A stretch of 64,000 nt of DNA from Cymbidium sinense (lineage: Eukaryota > Streptophyta > Magnoliopsida > Asparagales > Orchidaceae), in contig CM038220.1 in the NCBI GenBank assembly GCA_021442155.1, positions 78,789,817-78,853,816 on the forward strand, read 5' to 3'. Below, one piece after another: positions 34,301 to 48,701 of this stretch. The translations under genes and the position numbers were made by a program. The stretch's first letter is position 1; every line of letters begins with the position of its first letter. The notes under the pieces were generated by a model that was not told the origin of the DNA, ran no database searches, and saw only the letters and a list, made by a program, of their open reading frames with translations.

Positions 34301-37000
34301 CTGATTGCCATATGGGGAGATATACTCCAATTCAATGAAAATTCATTACACTCAAATTGATCAAACTTAGGAAACCTTTAGTAATAGCATTCCCAAGGCT
34401 CCTAGAGTAGATTGAGCAATACGTAACTAATTCTTGGTTTTGCATAGTGCAAAATAGGGAGCTCAATCCAATTGCCAACTTCTTCTACACTTGATCTTAA
34501 TCCAATTCCTTCTACACACTCCTAAGGACCAATTAGAACTTGCATCCATTTGAGTTCCCATAGTAAGGAGCCTCAATTGACCAAGAGGAAATCAAGTGGT
34601 GTTGGTCCATAGGAAGATCCACTCAACCCAAGGCTTGAAACTTTCAGCGGCTTGTCTCCACTAGGTGAAGCTACCTCATCGAGCCGGTGGTGAGGTATAT
34701 AATTTTACCACTTAGCTTGATAGGTGTTGGTCCTTATGAAAGGAATTTTCATTCATGAAATCAACGTTGGATAGGTTGTAATGATAGATGGTGTGGGTTG
34801 AGTCTTATGATTCCATGCTAGATGGGGCTCGATCTCCCTTGGATCATGGATGGTCTACATTAATCCTCAAGAAGAACTTAGCTCATCTTGGTCATCCATC
34901 CGCATTTTAGATGGATGGCGAGATTATTTGAGTTTTAGAAATCTTTTATCTATTTTTAAACCGGGTGAATCTTTAGTCAGATCTTTGATGACGAATAAAA
35001 AGCGTCTGCCAACCTCCTTCTTGATATGACATTTAAGTGGGTGGCATGGCAGCGTGTAAAGCGGTAACCAGCCTCACGATCGCAGTGAGATTAAGTGGGG
35101 ATTAGTTATTTACCTTAATTCTTAATTAATCTATAACTTCTAAAAATTATAACTCTTCATAGAAAATCAAAAAAATATAAGGAAAAATGCTATGGAAAGA
35201 TAATTTCATCTAGAATATTCTAAAAAATGTTTTCAATGGATTTTAATTCTCTTTTCTCGAATTTGGGTTTCTTTAAGAATCTTAATTAGCTAATTATTCT
35301 TTAATTAGGTCATCAATTGATCTCAAACTTAGGGTTCATTTTAGGGATGACCTACCTCTAATTTTCTTGAGATTTATTGAGGCTTAATTGGAGAAATTGT
35401 TATTTCATTCCCTAATTACCCTTTCATGTAATTAAGGGTAATTAAGGAGTGATTAGTGGATTTATCCTATGATTAAGTTTGATTAAGGTTAGATCCAATT
35501 AGTAGGGGTTTTATGGAATAATTTTGGGGCATTTTCACCCCCTTTTTCTATCCTTAATCCCCTCTTAATTAAGGGTCAACTCATTAATCACCCCCTGAAA
35601 TAATTTTTAAAAATTCAAAAAAGTTCCATAACTTAATTAATCTACCTTGGGTAGATGCTTAGGTGTTTAATAGCCTAATTCTAATTAAGTAAAGAAATTA
35701 AAACCCCTTTCATAAGTGTGAAGGGTTATTTAAAGTACTTAAGCTAAACCCCTTAGCTTAATTAACTTTTAATTGTGTGCCAAATTACATTAAGCCTTTT
35801 CATTATTAGGTGCATTGCAAATTTAAATTCCTTGTGGGTTTTATGTCATCTCATTGGCTCATAATTACTTAGTTAATTTTTCTAAGGTGTTGTAGGTAAG
35901 GATTAATAAAGGAACTTAATCATACCTTAACCTAATCAATGCTTAAAAATGGATTTAATTATCTAAAATTAAACAAAATATAAAACACATGTGGAATGGG
36001 TTAGGAACAACAAACTCATCTCACCTTTTTTAAAAAACTTCAAACAAACAAAATCATTTTGAAATTCACTTTGATTTATTCTAAATTTTCTTCTTCCTTA
36101 AGAATGTCTTTAGGATTTAAGTAAAGTGAGTTTGTTCATATGCTTTCATTACTTTGATCTTTCCCAACATGTTAAGTTGTATGCCATAAGATTCATGCAT
36201 TCATAATTTCATGTTTCAAATTTTAAAATAAAATTATTTACTTTATGTCAAATGTGCATGTGTTGGCTAAAGTAAAATATGAGTGGCTATTATCACTACT
36301 AAATCCAAAATATTTTCAAAACTCATAAATGAAATATCAAATCTGAAAGTGTGTTATTCTAATTTTAATTATAAGCTTGCATGTGATGGATTATAAAAGC
36401 ATGTTTAGCATAGGCTCTCTTTCTTCCTCATGTTAGCATAGTTTTGAATAGGAGTTAGTAAGATGTAGGGTTCATTTGAAAAGAACTCAACACTTACTTA
36501 ATCTCACACCCTATTCATCCCTATGCCATCATCTAAGAAGGATTTCCTATACCTGCATGAATAAATTGCATAAACAAAAATGAATCCATTAAACAACTTT
36601 TGCATATTCCTTCCCCCATTTCATTTCTTTTATATACATGTTTGTACTTAAAAAAAGTGGTATATTAGTCTGACAACCCCAGGTTGAGGTTTTAAGTAGC
36701 CCTAAGTAGGTCTTGTACCTTACACCTCTGGTTAACAATGGCATGTACTCACTTATGCCTTTCTTCTTTCATGTATGTATGTGAAATTTTGTATAAGGAA
36801 AACCTTTTCTACTTGAGAAAAATCATGCATAATCAACTTCTAAATTTTCTTAAATGGATTACTTAGCATGCATCATAAAGTGTGTTAACTACTCATTTGC
36901 ATGTATAGATATGCTTAGGATCCATCCATATGCATGTTATATATGTTAGGAAAGAATTGAAGTAATGTGTGTTATGTGAATTTTGATTCATTTTATTTAA
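31350..37000 (-). repeat. Long AT-rich repeat family, copy A (inverted)
   Basis: The reverse complement of about 35100-36950 aligns by eye with about 44560-46300. Shared blocks include ATGAGTGGCTATTATCACTA and its counterpart GTGAGGCTATTATCACTATA, GGGATGACCT with CTAATTTTCTTGRGATTTATTG, and AATTATGAGCCAA. The left part has four ~180-bp tandem units (about 32030, 32215, 32395, 32565; TTTATATTCTCATTTAT core). Next comes a segment with dozens of TTGACC/TTGACCC words (about 32990-33930) whose reverse complement recurs at 15265-15835. No protein domain is visible. It may be an LTR or non-coding part of a giant retroelement. The outer limits are uncertain. Confidence 0.6.
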
Positions 37001-39290
37001 TCTTAAAATGCATTCTTTGAATATGTTTGTTTAGAGTTTGTCTAATCTTAGGATTGATTAAAAGATGTAATCAAAACATTCACCTAAATGAAACTAAAAC
37101 ATGAACCTACCTTAGAAATTATTTAAGGATTAGGGAAGGAAAGAGAAGTTATCTTCTTTTCCCTCTCTTCATAACTTAGTAATTAAAGGTTTCACTCAAA
37201 CCAAATTAAAACATGAAATAAAACCAACCCAAAATACTTAAACAACCTAAATGAAACTCTCCTCTAAGTTGAACATGTCCTTCACACTTAGAAAACTTGA
37301 ACCTAAAGTCTTAAACCACACAAACCTTCGTAGCACAAACATTAGCCTAAGTCACCACTTTTATCTTTAGGTTAGGTCGGTGCATGGTTTGATGTTATAT
37401 TTTGTTTTATGATGAATGCTTTAGATTAGATGATAGGTGTATGCTCAAGAATGACTGCTTAGTCTAATTATTTTTTCTAGGGATTGTGCTTAAGAGCTAT
37501 CATAAATAAAAATATAAATGCTTCGCTTGCGGTGCTTATACCCCTAAGCATAATCCATAGGGTGGACTTAGTCATCCATGTGTGGAGTGTTAAGTCCAAT
37601 ATACATGCTTGGGATTTGTGTGGTGTGATTTAACTAACCTTTGTTTTGCATGTATATTTAGGATTTTGGAATGATTTGTTATGGGGATTAAGATGAGCAT
37701 TGTTCATAAGATCCCATCTTATGCACCATGTGCCTAAGAGCATCCACCTTCCAACCATCCAAAGGAGGAACCAAAAGAAAAAGAAGAAAGAAGAAGAAGA
37801 TAGAAAGAAGAAAGAAGAAAGAAGAATAAAGCTTGAAGACCCCCATAATAATGAATTCCTTTGCTTAAATTGTAATTCAATTCATTTATAATTCAGGTTG
37901 TATAAGGGTAGAGCTACCCATATTTGATATTTTAGATTTGTGGTGCCCAACCAAATGACCATTTATTCTTTTTGATTAGCTTTATAAATTATTTGATGTT
38001 TAATGTTTGCATTAAGTGGCATGATTTTCCTAGTTTCTTCCTTGCTTTATGTATGGCTTGGATGAGGCTCTTTAGGAAAAATAAATCTTTTACCCAACTT
38101 AATAACTCAAAATAAAATTAAATAACTCATAACCTCACCTAAAGCTTAGGATTAAAATCAAGACAAAAGAATTAGCAACCTCTTAGCTGGATGAGCATTT
38201 CTTTATAATATCATGCACAAATGCATCTTATTTCACTCTTGATTGGAGGGCTTCCACCTTTGCCTGAGAACCCGGGTTGATCTTTGGCGGCCGTGGTGGA
38301 AACTCACTCCTACCTTCTCGCTGATTTTGGCCAATAATCTGATTTATCATGCATTAGTCATAAAAATCCTATTAGCCTGAGTCAAAATAATTGTCCAAAA
38401 TGGAAATAAAAAAATTTGAAATGCATTAGATTTAGGTCATTTGAAGCATGTCCCTTTACATGATCTAGTCTCTTTAGAGAGTGAGTTTAAGGACTTTGTC
38501 TCTTTCTAAATAATAGCCTAGCTATCTTGAATAAGCATAAAGACTTGCCTACATGTATTTAAAATTGTAGAGTTAGTTGATGCCACCCCTGGGGTTGTAA
38601 GTCCAAGATCGGGTGGTTTGTCCTCTCGGAGGCAAACCAATTACCCATTTTTTTTTAGATTTAGGTTGTGCTTCCCCTCATAAGCTCCCTATTTAGTTCT
38701 GAGGTTTTCTCCCCTTTGTAGACCATAAGCATAATTTCTCACATCTTAGGCATTTCTTTAATATTATGTTAAGGAATCTTAAGTCCTAAAATTTTAATAA
38801 AAAAATGCAACTCAAACAAACTAAATCAATTTCCAAAAATATAAAGCCCAATTTCAGAATAGTTTGAGATGCTCGCTAGGTTTCCTAGCATTGTGAGCAT
38901 TTCCTACTTATCTTCCATTTTGGCTTCGATAATAACTCCTTCTTTTGATCAATCCCATTTGATCTTCAAAATAAAACTAATCGATTAATAGTCCTTTCAT
39001 ATTGAAATCTTTAAAGACAACGATCATTTACCTTAATCGAGAGTTTTTCTAAGGGATCCCCAGGATGTAATTAACTATGGGGCTTGCCCTTGTAGGAACT
39101 TAATGAACTATTTAAAATAAACCGCTTTACTTTCCATGTAAAGTAAGGGAAGAATCTACATATGCAACCATCATCCTTAAGAGTCCTTATTGAGGTGATT
39201 GGTTCCATTAAAGGGAAGTGACTCTTGAGATATTACACTATACCTAGATGACGTATCCGATCACAAATAAGTACATCAGCGGATCTCCAT
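37001..39290. other. AT-rich DNA without recognisable genes
   Basis: I see no domain. A GAA-rich purine tract lies at 37761-37828. A GC-richer patch at about 38255-38330 (GAACCCGGG, GGCGGCCGTGG) stands out, but I cannot assign it. The 63-codon Lys/Glu frame over the purine tract is a composition artefact. Confidence 0.4.
37761..37828 (+). repeat. GAA-type purine tract
   Basis: About 68 bases are almost wholly A and G, built from GAA, GAAA and GAAGAA words. Such tracts can serve as polypurine primers in retroelements, but no LTR start follows. Confidence 0.7.
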
Positions 39291-39359
39291 GGCATCTTAC
39301 TAAGATAAATTTTTATAAGGTCTCTTCTTTCTTTTCTTCAAGATTTGAAAGGACTCTAA

Positions 39360-42300
39360 TAGGAATTTATTCACCAGAGATGCATATATGTATTTTGTAG
39401 AAAATGGGATTTTCTCTCATTAGATAAATGTACATATAAGTGTGTAAAATTTTTAAGCAAGTTCTTCATCATTATTAACTAGGGGAGTGAGGTAAGGACC
39501 TCCTTGGGGCTACTTAAACCCTCATGGAAAAATTTAGAACACATAGAGTTTAGGAATTTCTTATTTAGATGATCAAATACATCATTAAGTAATAAGCATA
39601 TTATCTTGAAAGATAAATATATTTTTCTATAATGGATTCGATCATTTCAATAAAATACTCCTAAGGCTAATGGGTCTTTTGTGTATGAGAGATTTCCCCC
39701 TAAACTACATGGGAATGTAGAACAAGATTTATTTTAAACTAGTTCATGGTTTCCTATAGAGGCAATGCCCTATAGTTAATTACATCTTAAGAAGTTTCTC
39801 TTCCTAAGAATACTCTCGTTTAAAGAAATAAATTGTTATTTCTAAAGATTTCTAAGGTGATTTTCGAAGGATTGATTTTTAGAATTTCAATTGGGAACGG
39901 TCCAAATTAGAGAGTGATTTTGGAAGTCGATTGGGATGAAGTAGAAAAAATGCCTATTGATAGATTCCTAGTAGACATTTCAACTATCCTATAATTGGGC
40001 TTTAAATTTGGAATTTTATTTAGATTTTGAGTTGGCATTTTCTTAGAAATCTAGGACTTAGATTCTAGCAAGATGCTAAATGCTTAGTATTGAAGACTTA
40101 TTCTTGAACAGATGCTTCAAAACCTAGTCTACATGTGCTAACATATTAGATACTCACTTAGTTCTATTTTGGGAATTATCGTCATTCTCTCACTTGAAGG
40201 AATTAACCTATCCGACTCTTTTTTTGAATTTATAACCGCAGAGACCACCACCTAAGCATTTTAAATTCATGAAGCTAAGTCTCATGAATGCAAGATGGCT
40301 AAGCTATTGTATTTTTTAGAAAGAATCTAGACTCACTCATAATCCCTAATCAGGTATGAAAATGCATAACTAATGCATATTTTTTATATTTATTAATTTT
40401 TTCAAGATTTATTTTAGTCCATGGGTATGCATTTATGCCTAATTTCATGCAATTATAAATGGTTATAGGCCAAATCAATAATAGAGGCTTCCCCAAGAAG
40501 GTGTCATCCTCATGGGACAAATGCCCCTTATGTGCAAGTGAAGTTGGAATTTAAAGAATGAAAATAATGATTTCATGAACCTTATGGTTTCTAATTAATT
40601 TTATGTTGTTCATAAGGCTTTAATTATATGAACTTTCAAGTTGTATTTATTTTAGTTGTTTAGATTTAAGTTAGGTAGAAAATTTAGTTTTCCTATGAGC
40701 CTAATCGTCAGGGCTTTCATTCTGAAAACACAACATAGAAAATAAACCTATAAAAGTATGTTGATTCTATTACTAAAATAAATCAAGCCAATTTAAATTT
40801 ATAGAAATAGGTCAATGTGGTGGGTACCCCACCGGAAGAAAAAAAAGGCGTGAGCTCATCCTAGAACTAGAAGTCTAGATCTATGGGTTTTCTTTCATCG
40901 TCTCCTTATTGGGGACATCCATCAGGCTCCATAGGGGACTACTGCACCATCCCCCTAGTAGGGTTAGCTCCTGTAATCCTTAGACCATAGATCCTAACCT
41001 AGTTCTAAAAAATTTACATTTTAAAATTTAAATCCTACAAAACATATGTTAGGAAATAGCACACAATAGTTATATTTTAAAACATATGGGCTTAACATTA
41101 GTTGCTTGCCAAGCCACATGGACTATGTTAAGATATTTTTCAGCACCTACAAGTAAACAATAATTTTATAATTTTTATTTATTTATTTATGATAACAATC
41201 TCTTTAACACAATCCAAAAATAGAGTTAATTCTAGAAAGAACGCCCTACCATCTAGTATAATGGGCAAACAAGCCTAGGCATTCAGTCTAAAGAAATAGA
41301 CCACACAGATATGTGAAGCATAACATATCACAACATATTACAGAGAACTATAAAAAATCACAGAATGATCTAACCTAAATCTATAGTTCGTGACCTAAAT
41401 GATCTAGTGTGTGTAGAAGATAGGCTTGTGTTTGGGTCTTTAGCCTCTATTAGTTCAAGTTTCAATTTGGGATTTGAGTTTGTTTGAATTTTATCTTTGG
41501 TGGTTTCAATTCAAATGATTTTGATTTAGTTTCATTTTATTTTCACTTTATTTGGTTAAAGTGATGTTTAGATTTTCAAAAATGAATAATATAATGGACT
41601 CCATTTTTGGATTGAACTCACCCTATTCAACATCCTAATTCATAAAAGAATGAAATCATCATCCCAAGATGAAAATTCATTCCAGAGGTCTAACTAAGAT
41701 CCTTAAGTATCTTAATTAATTTTTTTATTTCATTTAGTTGGTTTGAATTTTGATTTGAAATGATATTTCATTTCTTTCTTTGAAAAATTTGATTTTCATT
41801 CTTGGTTTAGTTTTCAATTTAGTTTGGTTTGAATTATTTCATTTGATTTTATTTGAATTACATTATTTAATTTAATTTATTTGAATTAGTTTTATTTGAT
41901 TTATTAATCTTTTGGATTAAGTCATGTTGATTTCATTTGATTTAGTTTAGGTTAACCTAAAGTACTTAGGTTAAGGTTTTGCATTCATTTGATTTGAGAT
42001 TCATGTAGTTATTAAGGTGGTGATTTAAGTTTTAATATTTGATTTCATTAATTTAGGTTTAATTTCATTAGTCCTTAAGTTTGAAATTGATTAATCCTTT
42101 GACTTAGGCTATTTGAAGAATTACCTTAAGTATTTTTTTTATGTTTGATTAAGATTAGTTCAATTTATTTCATGATTTAATGAATTAATGGATTTTCTTA
42201 TTATGGATTTAATATTGATCTAGAATTTGGAAATTCAACAACTCCCAATCCAAAGATCAATTGGGTTTCAAAAATTTCTAGCAAGTAGGGTTACATGCCA

Positions 42301-44350
42301 ATTTCATGTTTCCAAAGTTTTATCTTGATTATATTCATAATTGGTGGTTATAATTATTTTATTAAAACTTATATTATGCCTAATTTAATGAAATTTATTT
42401 AGAGGTTTTATTTTTCATTAATTCCCCTCTATGTTTTGCAATGAGGGTTCATTTATAAGTTTTGGACATTTTGTTGATTTATTATGATTTAATTAAATTC
42501 TAGTTAATTATTTGAATTATTTAATTCAATTAATTGCTTAATTAAGTCAAATTGTGATTTATTAAGTTTAACTGAGTTGCCTTAAGGTTTTAATGTTCAT
42601 TAGGGTTCATTAGGTTAATTTAAAGATTTCTAATTCATTTTTATTAATTATTTCATTTCAAATTAATTTATTTAATTAAAATTGAGGTTTATGATTTAAA
42701 TTTTTATTTCCCATAAAATACAGTGAAATAAATTATGAAAAATTTGCAAAATGTGTGCATTAACCCTAATTTCATTTCCCCAAAGTTCTAAATTAATTAA
42801 ATTTATGGTTTAAGAGTAATTAAGGTTTAATGGTTTTTAATTTAACCTAAATTAAGGCTACAATACCCAAAATAATTTGGGGATTTAAATTTTTGTAGAT
42901 TCCTCTCATCAAGGCGAATCCATAAAACCTTAAATTATTTTATTTATATTCACTTTTTTATGATTTTTAGAAGTTCTAAGTAATTTTAGCAATTTTTTAA
43001 ATTCAGAAATCTTGAATTTCCTTTTAAACCGATTAGCATTGACAGACGTGTCACATTTGGCATGGTTGGTCCATGGGATCCACATGGATCCCACTTTAAA
43101 ATGATGACAGGATGTGGTTTAGTGTAGGACCGTCTGATCCAATCAATCCGCAGGTCCTAAGGGATTTAAATCGAGCGATCTACTAGATCGAGCTGATTCC
43201 TTTCGAAGGACGGATGTAGATTACATCCACCCGGCGCATAACGAGAGTCCATGGTTTTTTTCTTGATTTTGGTGATCCAACAATAATTTCAATTTCAAAA
43301 TGAGTGTGAAAGAAAATCCTAATCTAGCGGCTTGATCACACTTGGGATCAAGTTTCCTTCAAAAAATGATGAAAATTGAAAGTTTAATGGAAAAAAGTGC
43401 TTTAATGGAGAACCCAATTTGGTATTCTCATCGATGAAATCCATTCCATTAAAGGCAGAAGCTTGTGGGCGGAGAATGAGTTGTCTCCCTCAATTGCTCC
43501 CTAAACCACTTGGGTTGGTCCAGGTGGCTTTGGTGGATTCAAATGGGTGGAATTTCATTGAGCTCAATTCAAACCCTAGAATGTTGGTTTAATTTGAGGT
43601 GAAATCCATTCTCTTAGATTTCACCATTGAGGCATTACCTTATCCATTGGTGGCATTCATTGGTCGGAATGGTAAATTTATCTCCCCATAGTGAAGCTTT
43701 AGAATGAAAATGGGAGGGAATAGGCTTCTCTTCCTCACTTTCCATAGGTGGAAAATCCATATCTTAAAGGATTTTGGTGAACTCAACACCATGACTTCAA
43801 GGGACCAAGGGATCAACTCCCCTTGGCCTTGTGAACATTGGGATGCTCACATGCAGAGGAAGGCTCCTGTTTGATTTTTCTTTTTTGCTTCTTCTTCTCT
43901 TCTTGAGAGAGCCAACTCCTTGGCTTTTGCTTACTTGGCCTTGACAACCATCCATAAAGGTGGGATGACTTTGTATGAAGAGTGGAATTTGCATTTCCTT
44001 CTTCCCATTTTCTTTTGGATTTTGAAATTCCATTTTTTTCTTTTATTATTTTATGATTTATGGCATTATCATCCTAGTTTGAATTGATGTATGACATGCC
44101 CAAATAAATCTCAAATTGATTTGAGATTGGGATTGAATCCATTTGACTTGGATTGGGAAATTGAAATCGAAACCATAGTTGAATTCAAAGTGTTGGATTT
44201 TAATTTAAACCTTTTTAATTTTGAATTCAATCATCTTGAATTGATGATTGATTGAGTTTTGATTCAAATTCAATTTTGAATTGAATTTTAATTAGGTTCA
44301 AATTTTGATGTGTTGACTTTGGCTAGGTGGGTCTCACCTAAGTCAGCTAG
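39360..44350 (+). repeat. Long AT-rich repeat family, copy B
   Basis: The left end (about 39390-39530: ACATATAAGTGTG, then TCATTATTAACTAGGGGAGT and GACCTCCTTGGGGCTACTT) matches 44590-44700. The part at about 42350-43200 matches about 46430-46800: AATTTAGTGAAATTT, TTTTAGAAGTT, and a GC-richer GGCATGG...GGATCC...TCTGATCC stretch. The block 41480-42240 is a TTTGATTT/ATTTGAATT low-complexity stretch. The right end carries GTTGACTTTGGCTAGG, like copy D. A 78-codon minus-strand frame at 43797-44033 has a Lys/Arg-rich middle but no known domain. It is non-coding as far as I can see. Confidence 0.55.
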
Positions 44351-44499
44351 GTTAGAATAAAACCCAAGGGATTCTTTAGGCACTAAGTATAGTGTCCTAA
44401 GCACTATTTTTAGGATGTTCTTATTTGGAATTTGAACATCATAATTACTAATTTCAGATTGATATAAACCTCATCCAAAAATGAGGTCAATACTCATGT

Positions 44500-46850
44500 C
44501 CCCGAATGCTGGTATATAATATTCTTAAATACACATAGATGACTACAATAATGGCAAATTATGCAAAATTGTATTTTTTCAATTGAAAGGAGATCTTCAT
44601 TCATTAGCTAAATGCACATATAAGTGTATACAAGTTTTAATTGGCTACTTCACCATTATTAAATCGAGAGGTGGTAAAGACCTCCTTGATGCTACTTAAA
44701 GCCTTGCATCCTCAGAATGTCTAGACTAGATATACCCTCTATTCTTAAATACACATAAATGTACAAATGACTACAAGAATGAAAAATTATGCAAAAATGT
44801 ATTTCTTTTAATTATATTATTATACATGTGAGCTAAAGTTCTATCTAAATTTAAACATAGAAATACATAGGAATAAATACAAACAAATATTGTGTCATTT
44901 TCAAATGGACTATACATTTGTTAACATTCAAACTTTATGTAAATCCATGTAAACTAAAGAAAGAGAACTCCACATCACATGTTCTAAGCTATATACACAT
45001 GCAAGCTTATAGATATTTATAACTATTATCACTCCAAATATTATAGTTGATATTCACTTTCAAAAATAAATTTTGACTTTATAGTGATAATAGCCTCACA
45101 TATTATAAATTTAATTCAACACATGTAAGTTTAAATAAAAAAATTTCATTTGATTTATTTTTGAAAGATGAATGAATGATTCAAATGACATACAATATTT
45201 AACATGATTAGAAAGAAAATACTAAATATAAGCATATAATCTCATTCAATCAAACTAATTCCTAAGGACAATCATATTAAATAAAAGCATTTAAAGAAAA
45301 TCAAAGCTTGGTAATACCATCTTTCATTTTATGTTTTGACTTGATTTAATGAAATGAGGAAAAGTTTGCTAATCCTAGTCCATTCTTATGTTTGTGGTTC
45401 AATTTAGTTTAATGAAAAAGGTAATTAGGTTGATTTTATGGGTTAATTAGGTTGTAATATGAGTTAAGTCCATTAATTATCTCCCATGCCACCTAGCATA
45501 ATTATCCAAGTGATTATGAGCCAACATGATATGTGCATGATTTGGAAATAAAATAAGGACTTAATGAAAATTGGGTCATATTGAGTTGAGCTAAAGGTTT
45601 AATTAAGTACTCTTATAACCCTCCCACACATGTAGGTTAGTTACAATTTCCTTAGAATTCTCTTAAGTTATTGAACACCTAAAGTCTACCCAAGACTTAA
45701 GTCATTAAGTTTGGAATGATTTAGATCTTAGTTTCATTGATTAAATAATTTAATTAATTAAATAATTAACTTGATTAATTAAATGAACTTGAAGGAATAG
45801 ATTAAGAAGGAGGTCTCAATTTTATCCCATAGGCTCATTCACTATTGCTCAAAGGATTAATTACTTAATTGATTCATTAATGTTCACATGATTAATTAAT
45901 CATTAATTGGATTATGAGAATTAAGATTAATTAATTAATTTTTTTAATTAAAGCAATAAATCCCAAGAAAATTAGGGGAGGCACAGGTCATCCCTTTAGA
46001 CAATCTCAAAAAGTTTGAGACTAATCCCATAGTTAATTAAAGAGTAATTAAGCCAATTAAGTTGACAATTAAACATTAATTAAGCCTTAATTATTGTTTA
46101 AAATTAATTAGAAATATTTTTATTGCATCCTCCACTGAAATGCTTTTAAAATGAGTATTTATTTGCATTGTTTAGATTTTTCTATAATTTCTTATGATTT
46201 TTCAAAGTTTTAGCCGATTTAAATAATTTTTATAAAGTTTGTTAATTTATTTTATTAAAATGGACTATTTGAGCTTCAAAATTCAATATCTCCCAATCCA
46301 AAAGTCATTTAGGTTTGAAATTTTATGATATGTATATTTTAAGCTCAACTTCAATCTCAAAGTTTCAACTCAATCGATTTGTATTTTTAGAGTAATTAAT
46401 AAATATTTATTTCATTAAAACTTAAATTAAGTTTATAATATTTAGTGAAATTTGAAGATTTTGGATTTGTTGAAACAAATCCGAGCCCTTATTGCCAATT
46501 TTTCAGTAAGCATTTTATTTTTTATAAATTTTAGAAGTTTCGTGATTTAATTAATTTTAAAATAAAAAATCTTTAATTTCTTACTTAATCCAGTGAGCAC
46601 CGATGCAGATTGGACCACTTCCATGTGGTGGCAGATTGGGCTTACGTGGCATGCGATGTCACTAGCGCGTGATTGGATGGAGCATGGCAAATGAGCCAAA
46701 ATCATGCGGGACGCGGTTTCAATTGGACAAACCAATCACAGATCAGATAGTCCAAATCAAATACGGTGATCTAAGGGCTTAAATCAAAGGATCTGGCACT
46801 AAATCATGGCCGTCTATTTCCCTAGATTATCAGGCGGCATGCTTTCGCCT
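44500..46850 (+). repeat. Long AT-rich repeat family, copy C
   Basis: This is oriented like copy B and opposite to copy A. Near its start, a block of about 70 bases (TATTCTTAAATACACATA, then GACTACAATAATGGCAAAT and TTATGCAAAATTGTATTT) is present twice, at about 44520-44580 and 44735-44810, a local tandem duplication. The right end is a GC-richer stretch (46590-46870) comparable with 43040-43250 in copy B. It ends before 47050 without a clear boundary. Confidence 0.6.
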
Positions 46851-46859
46851 CCCGGCAGC

Positions 46860-48230
46860 GACAAACGCACCAAGCGGAAAATTGTGAAAACCAAGAAAAT
46901 CGATGGAATGGGGTGGTGTGGTTGATTATGCGATTCTCACCTTCTATTTCACATTAGATTGTATAAAATAAAGAATGCAAGTGATTTAGGAAATTCTTAA
47001 AATCACAAGAATCATCACAAACAAGAGATCCTACGGCTGAAGTTTGACAAATTATCGTAGGATGGTTTTTATTGATCCGCATGCTCCTTGATGCAAGAGG
47101 AAGCTTTGGAATGAATGCAACCTCTTATCCCCTGGAATATTGTATTCATCAATAGCCGTCTTCTTGCCGAATACTCGGTTTGGTGTTTTAGCTCAAAAGA
47201 AGAGAAAATGGTTGTTAGTTGCTTGGGAGAGGTGTACAGTGAAAGAGCCGAGATGTTTGTTCGTGTTCTTTATTTATTTATTTTGAATTGGCTCGTGTTA
47301 GAAATAGCTTTATAGATAGTGTTGCAAAATTGTTCATGTTGTTTTAGCTCGTGTTTACAAATTGGCTCAATTTTATATTTTATAATATTTATTTTCTTAT
47401 TTAATTTTCATTTAAAATTGAAAAATTTGAAAAAAAAAAAATTATTTAATTGAATCTTATAGAGTAAAAAAATTAAGTGATATTGGCAAAAATTGAAACT
47501 AAAAGATATACAAAATAGTGATATACAATCAAAATTTTATTTTTTACAAAAAAATTTATTTATACAATAAAAAAATAAGTAATATTGGCAAAAATTAAGT
47601 AAAAATTTATTTAATTGAAACTAAAAGATATACAATCAAAAATATTTATTTCTCACAAAATTGAATACAATTTAAACTGCTAACTCATAATATTATAATT
47701 TACAAATTTACAACTTATAAGAATAAATTCAACCTAAAAATTTACATGATCATATACAAGTAACAATTTGATTCAATAAAAGCTAACAAAATAGTGATAT
47801 TACAATTTCCAAATTCCAATTTTCAATCCATAGCTTCAAGCCTTCAAGCCTTCAAGCCTTCAAGCCTTCAACCAACCTTGAATCTTCAAAATAATAATCT
47901 GCACTTCATGTAAACAAAATTAACAAGAAAATATGAAATAAATATTATGAATGGGCTCAAAAAATTAAAATAAATAATCACAATGTGAGAATGGAAATGA
48001 GAATGCAGGTGCAGGTATTTATGAATTTCAATATTTTAACTTTGAAAGAAAATATCTAAATTTTAATATTTATTTAACATATCTTAATTATATTTATTTA
48101 TAACATATTTTAAATGACATTCAGATATATACATTAAAAAATTGTATTTTCATATCAAATAAATTAATCTTAATGGCATTTTTAAATAAATTTTAAAATT
48201 TAGTTAGCCAGCCTGTAAACGCATTCCAGA
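46860..48230. other. Intergenic AT-rich DNA
   Basis: No gene is recognised. Position 47115-47315 is a 66-codon plus frame with a hydrophobic tail but no family match. The rest is very AT-rich with short A and T runs. Confidence 0.4.
47834..47870. repeat. 8-bp microsatellite (CTTCAAGC)
   Basis: There are four and a half perfect copies of CTTCAAGC in a row. Confidence 0.9.
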
Positions 48231-48277
48231 ATCCATGTGTCCTCCTTATAGGACGCATTAATGCTATACCATAATTT

Positions 48278-48340
48278 CTCTATATAAAACCCAACCTGTA
48301 GAAATAAAATCCTTCAAATCGCCACATGCTATAAATACAG
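48278..48340 (+). promoter_or_regulatory. Twin TATA boxes of the MADS-box relic
   Basis: CTATATAAAA at 48280-48289 and CTATAAATAC at 48329-48338 lie about 370-420 bases before the MADS ATG. A CT-rich leader (about 48340-48480), typical of plant 5' UTRs, follows them. TTGTTGACAG ending at 48684, 17 bases before the ATG, looks like a splice acceptor, so a leader intron is possible. This is inferred from sequence words alone. Confidence 0.5.
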
Positions 48341-48701
48341 CATTGCGTCTTCACCTCCTTAATCTTACACTTATCCCTGTCTCTCATATTGCTAACAAAG
48401 AATCATTCAGTTTCTTCCATCTCTGAAGAGTCTCATTTTCTGTCATTCTCATTGTCCTCGATTATCTCTTTCCTTCAATTTCTTATGTGTACCTACATGA
48501 TAGCTAAAGGAAGAAAAGAGTAGCTAATTGTAGTAGCATTTCGATGCTTGTAAATAAAAATTTCTAGTTATGATGAGTGTTCAGTTTATACAAATCAGTT
48601 CTGATAATCTATTTCAAATGGTTGTTCTTCCATAAATTTCTGATGACTTTTTTTGAGTATAGTATCTCTTTTGATTTGTTGACAGCATCTAAGTAACTAG
48701 T

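Noticed and set aside
43797..44033. 78-codon minus-strand frame with a Lys/Arg-rich middle
   Set aside because: It lies inside AT-rich repeat copy B with no recognised domain. Its basic stretch is just the complement of a TTCTTC-type run.
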